From assembly GCA_040081075.1 (NCBI GenBank), contig JBEBHJ010000010.1:1-64000 (forward strand): a DNA stretch of 64,000 bases, in the 5' to 3' direction. The notes under the pieces are model-generated. The model had not been told where the DNA came from, ran no database searches, and was given only the letters and a program-made list of their open reading frames with translations. Position numbers and translations under genes: made by a program. The DNA is from JANJUB01 sp040081075. Its GTDB lineage: Bacteria; Armatimonadota; Fimbriimonadia; Fimbriimonadales; Fimbriimonadaceae. This document shows positions 42,046 through 49,734 of this stretch, piece after piece; within the stretch, counting starts at the first letter, position 1, and every line of letters starts with the position of its first letter.

Positions 42046-42839
42046 ACATCCCTCAGTTCAATGGTTTCGGCCTCGCTCGGTTGCGGAATTGGGGGCATGA
42101 CGGAAATAGTTTTCGGGAAATTCGAAAAATCGAGTTCATCCAGAGCCTGGTCAATGGCTTGAAGCTGCACGCGCGCTTCGGCTAGGGAATCGAGGAAGTC
42201 GTGGCTGGACATATCGGGCTGTCTTCCCACCAGTCGGTAACCTAACATCTTCATACGCAAGCTATCAAGCGTTGTCATATAGACGGCGGCTTGGGCCTCG
42301 GCTCGTTGCACTCCCCCCATCACTCCGCCGTAAATCTGGCGATATTCGGCGATATTCTTATCAGCGATGCGATAAAGCTCTCGTGCCTGCGGATCGCCGG
42401 ACATCCCTTCCCAAGCGGGTGGCGATTGGAGTATTCCCTTTTCGGTCTCGAAAACATCGTGCGTGATGATGTCGGAACGCCTGAGGGCGGCGTAGAGCGA
42501 ATCGCCGACGGTGTGAATGGTTTTTGGCATCTCTTGAAGGTCGGCGATATGGTCCCGACGCATCTTGCCCAGAACGTCATCAAAGCGCTTCAATCGGTCT
42601 TCGCACGCGTGCCAAAGTGCCTTGAATCGGTTGTTGTTCCACCGGCGAGCAACGCCAGCATTGTAGGCACCGGAGATATACCCAGCCGTGACCATGCCAA
42701 GGAGGGCCAGGCCGAGCCAGGCAATGTGGGTGTAGATCCATGCGCCGAAAAAGGCAAGAGGTAGAGCCCAAGTCAGGCGACTAGCCCTCAACAGCTCCTC
42801 GGTAAATAGCCTCTTGTCAACGCGTCGAATGTCGTCCAA
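42042..42839 (-). CDS. Hypothetical membrane protein upstream of ispE
   Basis: 265 residues. Two close hydrophobic stretches (about 24-40 and 42-62) form one membrane hairpin, followed by about 180 residues of charged helix (DRLKRFDDVLGKMRRDHI, AEARVQLQAIDQALDELD). No family recognised. Its stop overlaps the ispE start by four bases. A possible role in cell envelope is only inferred from the anchor. Confidence 0.65.
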   Translation of the reverse strand: MDDIRRVDKRLFTEELLRASRLTWALPLAFFGAWIYTHIAWLGLALLGMVTAGYISGAYNAGVARRWNNNRFKALWHACEDRLKRFDDVLGKMRRDHIADLQEMPKTIHTVGDSLYAALRRSDIITHDVFETEKGILQSPPAWEGMSGDPQARELYRIADKNIAEYRQIYGGVMGGVQRAEAQAAVYMTTLDSLRMKMLGYRLVGRQPDMSSHDFLDSLAEARVQLQAIDQALDELDFSNFPKTISVMPPIPQPSEAETIELRDV

Positions 42840-42850
42840 ATTTCAAATTC

Positions 42851-43510
42851 TCATCGGGCGGCCCAAAGGAAGCCGCGGCGCATGATGTCTTTAACGGGTT
42901 CAGCCTCGAGTACGTTCCTTTGATGTCCGAGTGCGTTGTAGAAAACTCTTCCCAGGCCGTATTTTTTGGTCCAAATTGTTGGCATTCGGCAAGGATTCTC
43001 GGTGTGGGGACCATCGGCAGCCGGGTTAGGAAAAGCGCAATCCGCGAGAATATGTAGGCCCGGATCAACGTGCATGTAATACTGCTCGCTGGCAACCTGG
43101 AAGTCGCTTACGCCGCTGATGATCTGGTGAGTTGTGTCTACAACGTGAACGGTGTAGGGCGTGCCGTCGTTGCCAGGGTGAGCAACAAATTGGCCGCCAG
43201 TCATGAACTGCCACTCGCTATCTTCTCGAAAGGCATCGCACATGCCGCCGTGAGCTCCGGCGATCCCAACCCCGTGCTCGCGAACGGCTGCACAGGCAGC
43301 TTGGGACTGGGTCGGGGAGATTTTTCCCATGGTCCAATGAGGAACCAGGAGGTCAAATGTGCTCAAGTCTTCGCTTTCGAAGGCAACGGTTGTATCAGAT
43401 TTCACCACCTCAAACCCATCGTTTTCTAACATCGAGCCAAAGAGGTCTGAAATCCCAACGGGGTCATGCCCGTCCCAACCACCGAAAACAATCAAAGCAC
43501 GCTTTCTCAT
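42851..43510 (-). CDS. ThuA-like (trehalose utilisation) domain protein
   Basis: 219 residues with the class I glutamine-amidotransferase-like fold of ThuA: ALIVFGGWDGHDPVGISD at the start, DLLVPHWTMG, GIAGAHGG (the usual nucleophile position is occupied by Ala-His-Gly), and YGLGRVFYNALGH at the end. ThuA proteins occur in sugar catabolism, often with Gfo/Idh oxidoreductases; one such gene lies at 48352-49677 but not adjacent. ATG 43510 is chosen over GTG 43558 because the family starts here. Divergent from the 43564 gene. Confidence 0.82.
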   Translation of the reverse strand: MRKRALIVFGGWDGHDPVGISDLFGSMLENDGFEVVKSDTTVAFESEDLSTFDLLVPHWTMGKISPTQSQAACAAVREHGVGIAGAHGGMCDAFREDSEWQFMTGGQFVAHPGNDGTPYTVHVVDTTHQIISGVSDFQVASEQYYMHVDPGLHILADCAFPNPAADGPHTENPCRMPTIWTKKYGLGRVFYNALGHQRNVLEAEPVKDIMRRGFLWAAR

Positions 43511-43563
43511 CGAATCTGAATTATGAGGCACAAGGGGTTGATGATGTGGGATACTCACACCGA

Positions 43564-44061
43564 ATGGTCCTGAAAGTTGCGTTTGATGACTTCCCAGCTT
43601 CGATGGTTGAGTATGCCGTTGGATCAGACGCGTTTCTTGCCGAGTTACCGGCGGGATGCGCGGTGAGCGCTGTGAATCCTCAAACGGGCGTGATCGTAAG
43701 CACGGTATCGGACCTTGATGTGGTTAAGGCGCGTGAGCTGTTGGAAGCTTCAGGTCTCAAAGTTCGCGTTGGCGCTTGGACTTCGGAGGCGGACGATCCA
43801 ATCATTGGAAGCGGTCAGACTTATGTCGCGGCGGTAGCCTATCGAAGCCGAGATTTCACTCCCGGGTTATGGATGGACGCGTATCCTTATGAACCATCGC
43901 CATCTGATGTATTGCGTGAAATGTATGATGAGTTTCTCGCAAATGGTGAGCTCAAAGGGGGCTCGTTCGATGAATTCACCCGCTTGAGCTTTCCAAACGT
44001 CGTTATTCTGAAGCCGGAAGAAATTTCCGGGTACGTGGCCAAAAAGATGGGAGAAGAGTGA
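43564..44061 (+). CDS. Hypothetical protein, 165 residues
   Basis: No family recognised. No signal peptide or membrane segment. Contains a mixed alpha/beta first part (AVNPQTGVIVSTVSDLDVVK) and an acidic, aromatic C-terminal half (AYPYEPSPSDVLREMYDEF). ATG 43564 is taken as start because the longer open frame upstream overlaps the ThuA gene on the other strand. It ends 92 bases before the LuxR-PAS gene. Confidence 0.6.
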   Translation: MVLKVAFDDFPASMVEYAVGSDAFLAELPAGCAVSAVNPQTGVIVSTVSDLDVVKARELLEASGLKVRVGAWTSEADDPIIGSGQTYVAAVAYRSRDFTPGLWMDAYPYEPSPSDVLREMYDEFLANGELKGGSFDEFTRLSFPNVVILKPEEISGYVAKKMGEE

Positions 44062-44153
44062 ATTTTTGGGTATGCCCCTCATCGGGGAGAAGGTTCGGGG
44101 CATGACCACTTTGCGGTATTCCGCTAGTCCATTATAGGTGTAGGAGCGAATAA

Positions 44154-45092
44154 ATGGAAGTCGGGAAATTAGATGTCAGTCAAATAGAGGACAGGGCTTG
44201 TATTGATGGACTCAGTGGGCTGACTCGTGAACAGCAGATCATAGAACTGGCATCGCAAGGCAGAACCGACAAGGACATCGCGGCGGCTTTAGGTATTCGA
44301 CCGACGACGGTTGCAACTTATTGGTCAAGGGTTCGCAATCGGTATGGGGTTTCTAGTCGATCAGAAGCGGTGGCGGTTGTTCTTAATGAGGCCGCAAAGA
44401 ACTTTCGTTTGATCATAGAAATGAATCCAGACGGCGTTTTTGTGTGCGCCAGCGGGATACTGATCTATGCTAACCCAGCTGGGGCCGCCTTGATGGGTTT
44501 CCAAAATGGCGTTGAGCTCGTTGGAAAGGCAACGCTACAGTTCTTTGCCGAGTGTCATCATGCAAGAATCGCAGAGCGACTGGAGCGGGCGGCCCAAGGA
44601 CTGTCCAATCCCAATGAAGTCTTTGAAATTATCTCTAAGGGTGGAGCCAAGCGATGGGTCGAAGTTGTGAGTGGACCCACAACCTGGGAAGGGAAGCCAA
44701 CAACGCTCTCAATCTGTCGTGACCGCACTCGTGAATTCGAGGCCGAACGAGAACTTCAGCAACGGGTGGCTTCGTTGGAAGTGCTCGTCGGTGGGCTACC
44801 GGATTTGATCTTCGTCATGTCTGCCGACGGATACTTCTTGGAAATTCTTGAAAGCCAGAACACCCAAGCGCTTTTTCCACCGGAAGTCATCCTAGGGAAG
44901 CATTACCGTGCAGTGATGCCCGAAGCTCTGTGGGATAGCATAGATCTGGCTTTTTCCGAACTCCTCGCAACCGGCTCTGTCCAGTCGTTCAGCTACGAAC
45001 TTCCAGTTGACGGCTCCTTGGAAAAATTTGATGCGAAGTTGACCCGCACTACGGACGGCAACGTCTTGGTGGTTGTTCGGCAGCTCGGGTGA
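44154..45092 (+). CDS. LuxR-type HTH regulator with two PAS domains
   Basis: 312 residues. An N-terminal LuxR/GerE HTH at about 18-75 (LTREQQIIELASQGRTDKDI, then IAAALGIRPTTVATYWSRVR) is followed by a PAS domain at roughly 85-200 (FRLIIEMNPDGVFV, IYANPAGAALMG) and a second at 205-310 (ASLEVLVGGLPDLIF). The HTH-first order is the reverse of the usual response-regulator or PAS-LuxR arrangement. There is no receiver domain or kinase. The next gene starts 31 bases later. Confidence 0.82.
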   Translation: MEVGKLDVSQIEDRACIDGLSGLTREQQIIELASQGRTDKDIAAALGIRPTTVATYWSRVRNRYGVSSRSEAVAVVLNEAAKNFRLIIEMNPDGVFVCASGILIYANPAGAALMGFQNGVELVGKATLQFFAECHHARIAERLERAAQGLSNPNEVFEIISKGGAKRWVEVVSGPTTWEGKPTTLSICRDRTREFEAERELQQRVASLEVLVGGLPDLIFVMSADGYFLEILESQNTQALFPPEVILGKHYRAVMPEALWDSIDLAFSELLATGSVQSFSYELPVDGSLEKFDAKLTRTTDGNVLVVVRQLG

Positions 45093-45123
45093 GGCGACCC
45101 TTGAATTTGTCATACTCAAGGTC

Positions 45124-47229
45124 ATGCGAAGGTTTGGTTTGCTCGTCTTGCTGGTCCCGGCGCTGGGACTAGGTCAAATGAATTACCCTGATTCGAAGAG
45201 GCTCGATTTAATCGAGACGATCCATAATACGGATGTCGCCGATCCTTATCGGTGGCTGGAAGAGGATTCGGCAGAAACTAAAGCCTGGGTTTCGGCGCAA
45301 AGCGAGTTCACCAACAGATATCTCGCGTCCTTGCCTTATCGTAAAGAAATCTCCTCAAAGCTTTCGGGGTTGATCAACTACGAACGATTTACGGTTCCCG
45401 GCAAGAAAGGGGGCAAGTATTTCTATTCGCGTAACGATGGATTGCAGAACCAATCAGTGCTGTATGTGGCTACCTCATTGACCGCAAAGCCGAGGGTCCT
45501 ACTCGACCCCAACAAGCTTAGCACCGACGGCACGGTTGCCCTGTCGGGTCTATCGGCAAGTGATAACGGTCGCTTGCTCGCTTATGGAACCAGTGCGAGC
45601 GGGTCCGACTGGCAAGAGTGGCATGTTCGCAATGTCAGCACGGGAAAAGACCTGACTGATCACCTTAAGTGGGTCAAGTTTTCGGGCGCGAGTTGGTCCA
45701 AAGACAATAAGGGATTCTTCTATGCGCGTTACGATGAGCCCAAGGGTCAGGCGATGCAGGAGCAGAACTACTATCAGAAGCTTTACTATCACCGAATTGG
45801 CACTCTGCAAAGCCAAGACATTCTTGTTTACGAGCGCAAGGACCAGCGAGAGTGGGGATTTGATGGCACCGTAACCGAGGACGGCCGCTACCTCGTGATC
45901 TCCGTTTGGCAAGGAACGTTGCCCGAGAATCGCGTGTATGTTGCGGACATTTCCAGGGGTATTTCTTCTCCACTTAAGGTCATTAAGCTCTTTGATAAGC
46001 GCGATGCTTCTTACACTTACTTAGGGAACACAGGAAAGACCTTCTACTTTCAAACCAACTTGAAGGCACCGTTTGGACGGATCGTTTCGGCCAACCTAGA
46101 CACGATGGCGACCAAGACGGTGATTGCCCAGTCAGGAGAGGCGATGGAAGGGGCGTCAATGGTGGGCGGTAGGATTGTTGCGCAATATCTGCAGCACGCG
46201 AGCAGCAAGGTGAAGGTATTCACTCCAAGCGGCAAGCTTGTTCGTGAAGTCGCGTTGCCGGGAATCGGTTCGGTATCGGGATTTGCGGGCCGATTTGATG
46301 ACAGTGAGACGTTTTATAGTTACGCCAGCTACACAAGTCCAACGACGATCTATCGCTACGACCTGAAATCCGGCGAGTCGAAGGTGTATCGCCGACCGAA
46401 TGTAAAGTTTGACCCGGCCAAGTTTGAGACCAAGCAGGTTTTTGCAAAGAGCAAGGATGGGACTCGCGTTCCGATTTTCATCACGGGGCGCAAGGGCTTT
46501 AAGCTGGACGGAAACAACCCCACGCTCATGTATGGCTATGGTGGATTCAACTCTAATACAACACCCCACTTCTCAGCGATTACGCTCACATGGCTTGAAA
46601 TGGGTGGGCTATACGCTGACGTAGTTTTGCGTGGGGGAACGGAATATGGTGAAGCTTGGCATAAGGCGGGAATGCTACACAACAAGCAAAACGTTTTTGA
46701 TGACTTCATCGCGGCCGGCGAGTTTCTTATCCGGGAGCGATTCACATCAACTCCGAAGTTGGCGATCAACGGAGGCTCGAACGGCGGGCTTTTGGTGGGT
46801 GCATGCTTGACCCAACGTCCCGATTTGTTCGGAGCGGCATTGCCCGCGGTGGGAGTCATGGATATGTTGAGGTTCCAGAAGTTTACGATCGGTTGGGCTT
46901 GGCAAGGGGAGTATGGTTATCCTGAGAAGAGCTACGATGATTTCAAATATCTATTGGGATATTCTCCTTATCACAACATAAAAGAAGGCACCAAGTATCC
47001 GCCGACTCTGATAACTACTGCCGACCATGATGACCGGGTGGTTCCGGCTCATAGCTTTAAATTTGCGGCTGCGATTCAGCATGCCCAGGCGGGAACTGCT
47101 CCGGTTTTGATCCGGATCGAAACCAAAGCCGGTCACGGCGCGGGCAAACCGATCACGAAGGTGATAGAAGAGTGGGCCGATCAATACGCGTTCTTGGTGA
47201 AGCACCTTGGATTCAAACCCCGACTTTAG
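45124..47229 (+). CDS. Prolyl oligopeptidase family serine peptidase (S9A), exported
   Basis: 701 residues. Signal peptide at 1-17 (LLVLLVPALGLGQ), a seven-bladed propeller starting after RLDLIETIHNTDVADPYRWLE (the first 20 residues of which match S9A closely), and a C-terminal hydrolase domain. Catalytic residues: Ser in NGGSNGGLLVGA, Asp in DHDDRVVP, His in KAGHGAGKP. Cleaves peptides after proline in the periplasm or outside. ATG 45124 is chosen because the signal peptide begins there. The following gene overlaps by 23 bases. Confidence 0.93.
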   Translation: MRRFGLLVLLVPALGLGQMNYPDSKRLDLIETIHNTDVADPYRWLEEDSAETKAWVSAQSEFTNRYLASLPYRKEISSKLSGLINYERFTVPGKKGGKYFYSRNDGLQNQSVLYVATSLTAKPRVLLDPNKLSTDGTVALSGLSASDNGRLLAYGTSASGSDWQEWHVRNVSTGKDLTDHLKWVKFSGASWSKDNKGFFYARYDEPKGQAMQEQNYYQKLYYHRIGTLQSQDILVYERKDQREWGFDGTVTEDGRYLVISVWQGTLPENRVYVADISRGISSPLKVIKLFDKRDASYTYLGNTGKTFYFQTNLKAPFGRIVSANLDTMATKTVIAQSGEAMEGASMVGGRIVAQYLQHASSKVKVFTPSGKLVREVALPGIGSVSGFAGRFDDSETFYSYASYTSPTTIYRYDLKSGESKVYRRPNVKFDPAKFETKQVFAKSKDGTRVPIFITGRKGFKLDGNNPTLMYGYGGFNSNTTPHFSAITLTWLEMGGLYADVVLRGGTEYGEAWHKAGMLHNKQNVFDDFIAAGEFLIRERFTSTPKLAINGGSNGGLLVGACLTQRPDLFGAALPAVGVMDMLRFQKFTIGWAWQGEYGYPEKSYDDFKYLLGYSPYHNIKEGTKYPPTLITTADHDDRVVPAHSFKFAAAIQHAQAGTAPVLIRIETKAGHGAGKPITKVIEEWADQYAFLVKHLGFKPRL

Positions 47230-48049
47230 CGCCGTTGCCGCTGAGAAGTTGGCGCGACGAAAGAAGCACAAAAGGCGACGCATCATTGTATACAGTTCAA
47301 TCGTTGCACTTGCTTGGGGCGCCTACGTTTTTCAGCCCGTAGAGTTTGATTTCATAAAACGAAAGCTCCCCCCTAAGGAAGGGGTTGACCCTGACTCCAA
47401 GCGGTTGTTCGCCAAGGGAACGAAGGTGATGGTGGTTTGTGCTCATCCAGATGATAGTGAGTTCTATATCGCCGGAACCTTGCTCAACTTGAAACAGAGT
47501 GGAGCTGAGATTTATCAACTTCTGCATACCGACGGCGACAAGGCTTACTATTTTTGGGCCGATAACTCCGCGCTCAGGGAGACACGTCGCGCTGAACAGA
47601 AAACCGCCTCCGGGCAGTATGGCGTAAAGGAACTGCGATTCCTGGGCTACTCTGATGGACGTCTACGGCGAAATGCAGAGACATTGGAGGCAACAAAGAA
47701 GGCCATTCAGGAATGGGGGCCCGACTACATTCTCTGCATGGACGGTGGATATCCTCCGCGCGCAAGTCACCAAGACCACCGACGGTCTGGAGAATTGGCG
47801 GAAGAAGCCGCGCGGGATTTAGGCTGGAAAGGATGGATTCTTCGTTTCAGCTCCATGGCCCCGAACTATGTCGTTAACGTAGACAAAGTGTTTCCAGCTC
47901 GGCTGGATTCACTTGCTATTCATGCAAGCCAGTTTTCAGGCCAAAAGCTAAAGCGCGTGCAGGCGCACCTCACGGATAGCGCGGTAGAGCAAGCGAACGA
48001 TTCGGGCTTTACCTATGGAGAGGCGTTTCGGGCGGAGCAGCTTCGGTAG
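47207..48049 (+). CDS. PIG-L/LmbE family deacetylase, membrane-anchored
   Basis: 280 residues. An N-terminal basic stretch and membrane segment (about 26-43) precede the zinc-dependent deacetylase fold: VVCAHPDDSEFYIAG provides the H-x-D-D zinc motif, and ASHQDHRRSG the third ligand. The family removes acetyl groups from N-acetylglucosamine-type substrates. The start is TTG 47207; a shorter form is possible. It overlaps the peptidase gene, so the two form a unit. A decayed transposase and REP-like hairpins follow. Confidence 0.85.
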   Translation: MDSNPDFSAVAAEKLARRKKHKRRRIIVYSSIVALAWGAYVFQPVEFDFIKRKLPPKEGVDPDSKRLFAKGTKVMVVCAHPDDSEFYIAGTLLNLKQSGAEIYQLLHTDGDKAYYFWADNSALRETRRAEQKTASGQYGVKELRFLGYSDGRLRRNAETLEATKKAIQEWGPDYILCMDGGYPPRASHQDHRRSGELAEEAARDLGWKGWILRFSSMAPNYVVNVDKVFPARLDSLAIHASQFSGQKLKRVQAHLTDSAVEQANDSGFTYGEAFRAEQLR

Positions 48050-48062
48050 GGTTCAAATGAGC

Positions 48063-48111
48063 GACCTCGAAGAGGTCATAGCCCGATAGCCCCAGGTCAA
48101 AGACCTGGGGC
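48063..48111. repeat. REP-like pair of hairpins next to RAYT remnant
   Basis: GACCTC-GAA-GAGGTC (48063-48077) and GCCCCAGGTC-AAA-GACCTGGGGC (48089-48111) are perfect hairpins separated by ATAGCCCGATA. Paired hairpins with a TAT-GGGCTAT-like linker are the form of REP elements mobilised by RAYT transposases, and a RAYT remnant starts 42 bases away. The second hairpin may also act as a terminator for the deacetylase gene. Confidence 0.65.
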
Positions 48112-48152
48112 ATTTGGTCAAGCGTTTTGCACTTCGGAGAGGTGCCAGCGGG

Positions 48153-48300
48153 TTATTGGAAATACTTTTCTTCAAACTCGATGCCGTGTTCATCGAGTAG
48201 CGCGCACAAAATTCATCAGAGGCTGACATTTTGCGGTGATGCTCGTCTTGGTTGGCGATGTAAGGCAATTCGCGATAGCCGACGCACCAAAGCCTATCCC
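48153..48300 (-). pseudogene. Remnant of REP-associated tyrosine transposase (RAYT, IS200-like) C-terminus
   Basis: On the minus strand three frames, joined in order, give the conserved RAYT tail. GIGFGASAIAN is followed by YIANQDEHHRKMSASDEF, and then ALLDEHGIEFEEKYF before TAA at 48155-48153. Intact RAYTs end with Y-I-x-N-Q-x-E-H-H, an x-x-F-x-x-E-F segment and G-I-E/D-x-x-E/D-x-Y. At least two frameshifts and the loss of all catalytic parts show that it is dead. The 302-base gap between the deacetylase and oxidoreductase genes holds only this and the REP-like hairpins. Confidence 0.72.
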
Positions 48301-48351
48301 ATGGACAAGGCATACAAGCAACCTGCATTACAACGTGGGCAAGGCCGGGTC

Positions 48352-49677
48352 TTACACGGCCCAGCCAGGCTCGAACGCGGGCTTAATCAGGCTATCGAAC
48401 TCGGTGGACCCCTTTACCTTCATGTTCTTCGCATCCCACTCCAGCTTCGGACCATCCGCCCAGATCGCGAGATTGCCTAGCAATACGGTTTCGGTGAGCG
48501 GGCCGCTGTAGAACGGAATATTTGAGACGGCCGGGACGCCACCCATCGCAGCACGAGCGAACTCAGCCATATGTCCGGGTGATTCTTCACACGCGATGTC
48601 GGGCAGCGGGCCGACTCCGATGAGCTTGAACTCATTGTTCAACTCGTTTGGTGCGTAGATCGTGCCCTTTTCACAAACTACTATGCTTCCGTTTCCGCCG
48701 TATGTCTCGCCGGGGCATAGAGCGGGGTCGGGTCGCTTGCTTCCGTCGTACCACGTCAACTTAACGGGGCCGCGGTTCTTGTTCGCCGCAAACTCATAAT
48801 CGACGATGCTCCAAGCGGGGAAGCTGTCGCGGTTGTGTCCGGACGTTTTCGCCTGAACCGTGATCGGATCACGCAGGTCAAGCGCCATGTAACTCATGTT
48901 GAAAATGTGGCAGCCCATGTCTCCAAGAGCACCCGTTCCAAAATCCCACCAACCGCGCCAGTTAAAGGGAAGGTACTTTTCCGAATAGGCTCGCAGGGGT
49001 CGCGGGCCAAGCCAGAGTTTGAAATCGATGTGTTTTGGGGCTAACTGGGCATCCGGTCGCTCGACGCCTTGAGGCCACCAACCAGCGGCGCGGTCGGTCC
49101 AAAGGTGGATTTCCTTTACCGCTCCATACGTTCCCGCCCGGACATGAGCCGCGGCCTTTCGCATGGGCGTGTAAGACGTGCTTTGATTGCCCATTTGAGT
49201 TGCGACTTTGTTTTCTCGGGCTATTCGCTGAAGTTGGCGGGCTTCCCAAATCGTTCGGGTTAGCGGCTTCTCTGTGTAGCAGTGCAAACCGTATCGCATT
49301 GCCATCGCGGATGCAGGCGCATGGTGATGATCGGGCGTGCTGATAACCACGGCATCCATTGAGTTGTGCAAGGTCTCAAGCATGATTCGCCAGTCATCAA
49401 ACGTCGATGCCCGAGGATATTCCTCCATTCCTTTGGCGCGCGCTTTGGCATCAATATCGCAAAGGGCCACGATGTCGCCATGCTCGGCGGCCTGTTGCAT
49501 TCCGCTCCAACCTTTGCCACCCACACCAATGATGCCGATTCGAAGGCGATCACTTTTGCTTCGCTTGCTTTGGGGGGCTTCAGCGGCGGAAGCCGTTGTT
49601 GCTCCTCCTAGCCCAAGACCTATTGCTCCAACTGTTGCACCTTTCAGCACATCTCGACGTGAAAAACCGTTTGACAT
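48352..49677 (-). CDS. Tat-exported Gfo/Idh/MocA family oxidoreductase
   Basis: 441 residues from ATG 49677. Twin-arginine signal FSRRDVLKGATVGAIGLGLGG, cleavage near ASA-AEA. NAD(P)-binding Rossmann GIIGVGGKGWSGM follows, then the EKPLTRT motif of the family and a C-terminal alpha/beta domain with DMGCHIFNMSY. It oxidises a sugar or inositol-like substrate outside the cytoplasm with the cofactor loaded before export. The upstream 49 codons of the open frame are ignored because the Tat signal begins at 49677. It is divergent from the E1 gene with a 57-base gap. Confidence 0.9.
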   Translation of the reverse strand: MSNGFSRRDVLKGATVGAIGLGLGGATTASAAEAPQSKRSKSDRLRIGIIGVGGKGWSGMQQAAEHGDIVALCDIDAKARAKGMEEYPRASTFDDWRIMLETLHNSMDAVVISTPDHHHAPASAMAMRYGLHCYTEKPLTRTIWEARQLQRIARENKVATQMGNQSTSYTPMRKAAAHVRAGTYGAVKEIHLWTDRAAGWWPQGVERPDAQLAPKHIDFKLWLGPRPLRAYSEKYLPFNWRGWWDFGTGALGDMGCHIFNMSYMALDLRDPITVQAKTSGHNRDSFPAWSIVDYEFAANKNRGPVKLTWYDGSKRPDPALCPGETYGGNGSIVVCEKGTIYAPNELNNEFKLIGVGPLPDIACEESPGHMAEFARAAMGGVPAVSNIPFYSGPLTETVLLGNLAIWADGPKLEWDAKNMKVKGSTEFDSLIKPAFEPGWAV

Positions 49678-49734
49678 ATCCGTTTCGAAGTTTAGCCCAA
49701 AATGATCTGAGCGATTTGCGGGTAGGTTATTGTC

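Noticed and set aside
43545..43559. TGTGG-N5-TCACA resembling a further CRP site upstream of ThuA and the 43564 gene
   Set aside because: The spacer is five bases instead of six and one conserved base differs, so the two half-sites are out of phase.
44070..44105. ATGCCCC/GGGGCAT stem after the 43564 gene
   Set aside because: Only seven pairs around an 18-base loop with no T-tract; not convincing as a terminator.
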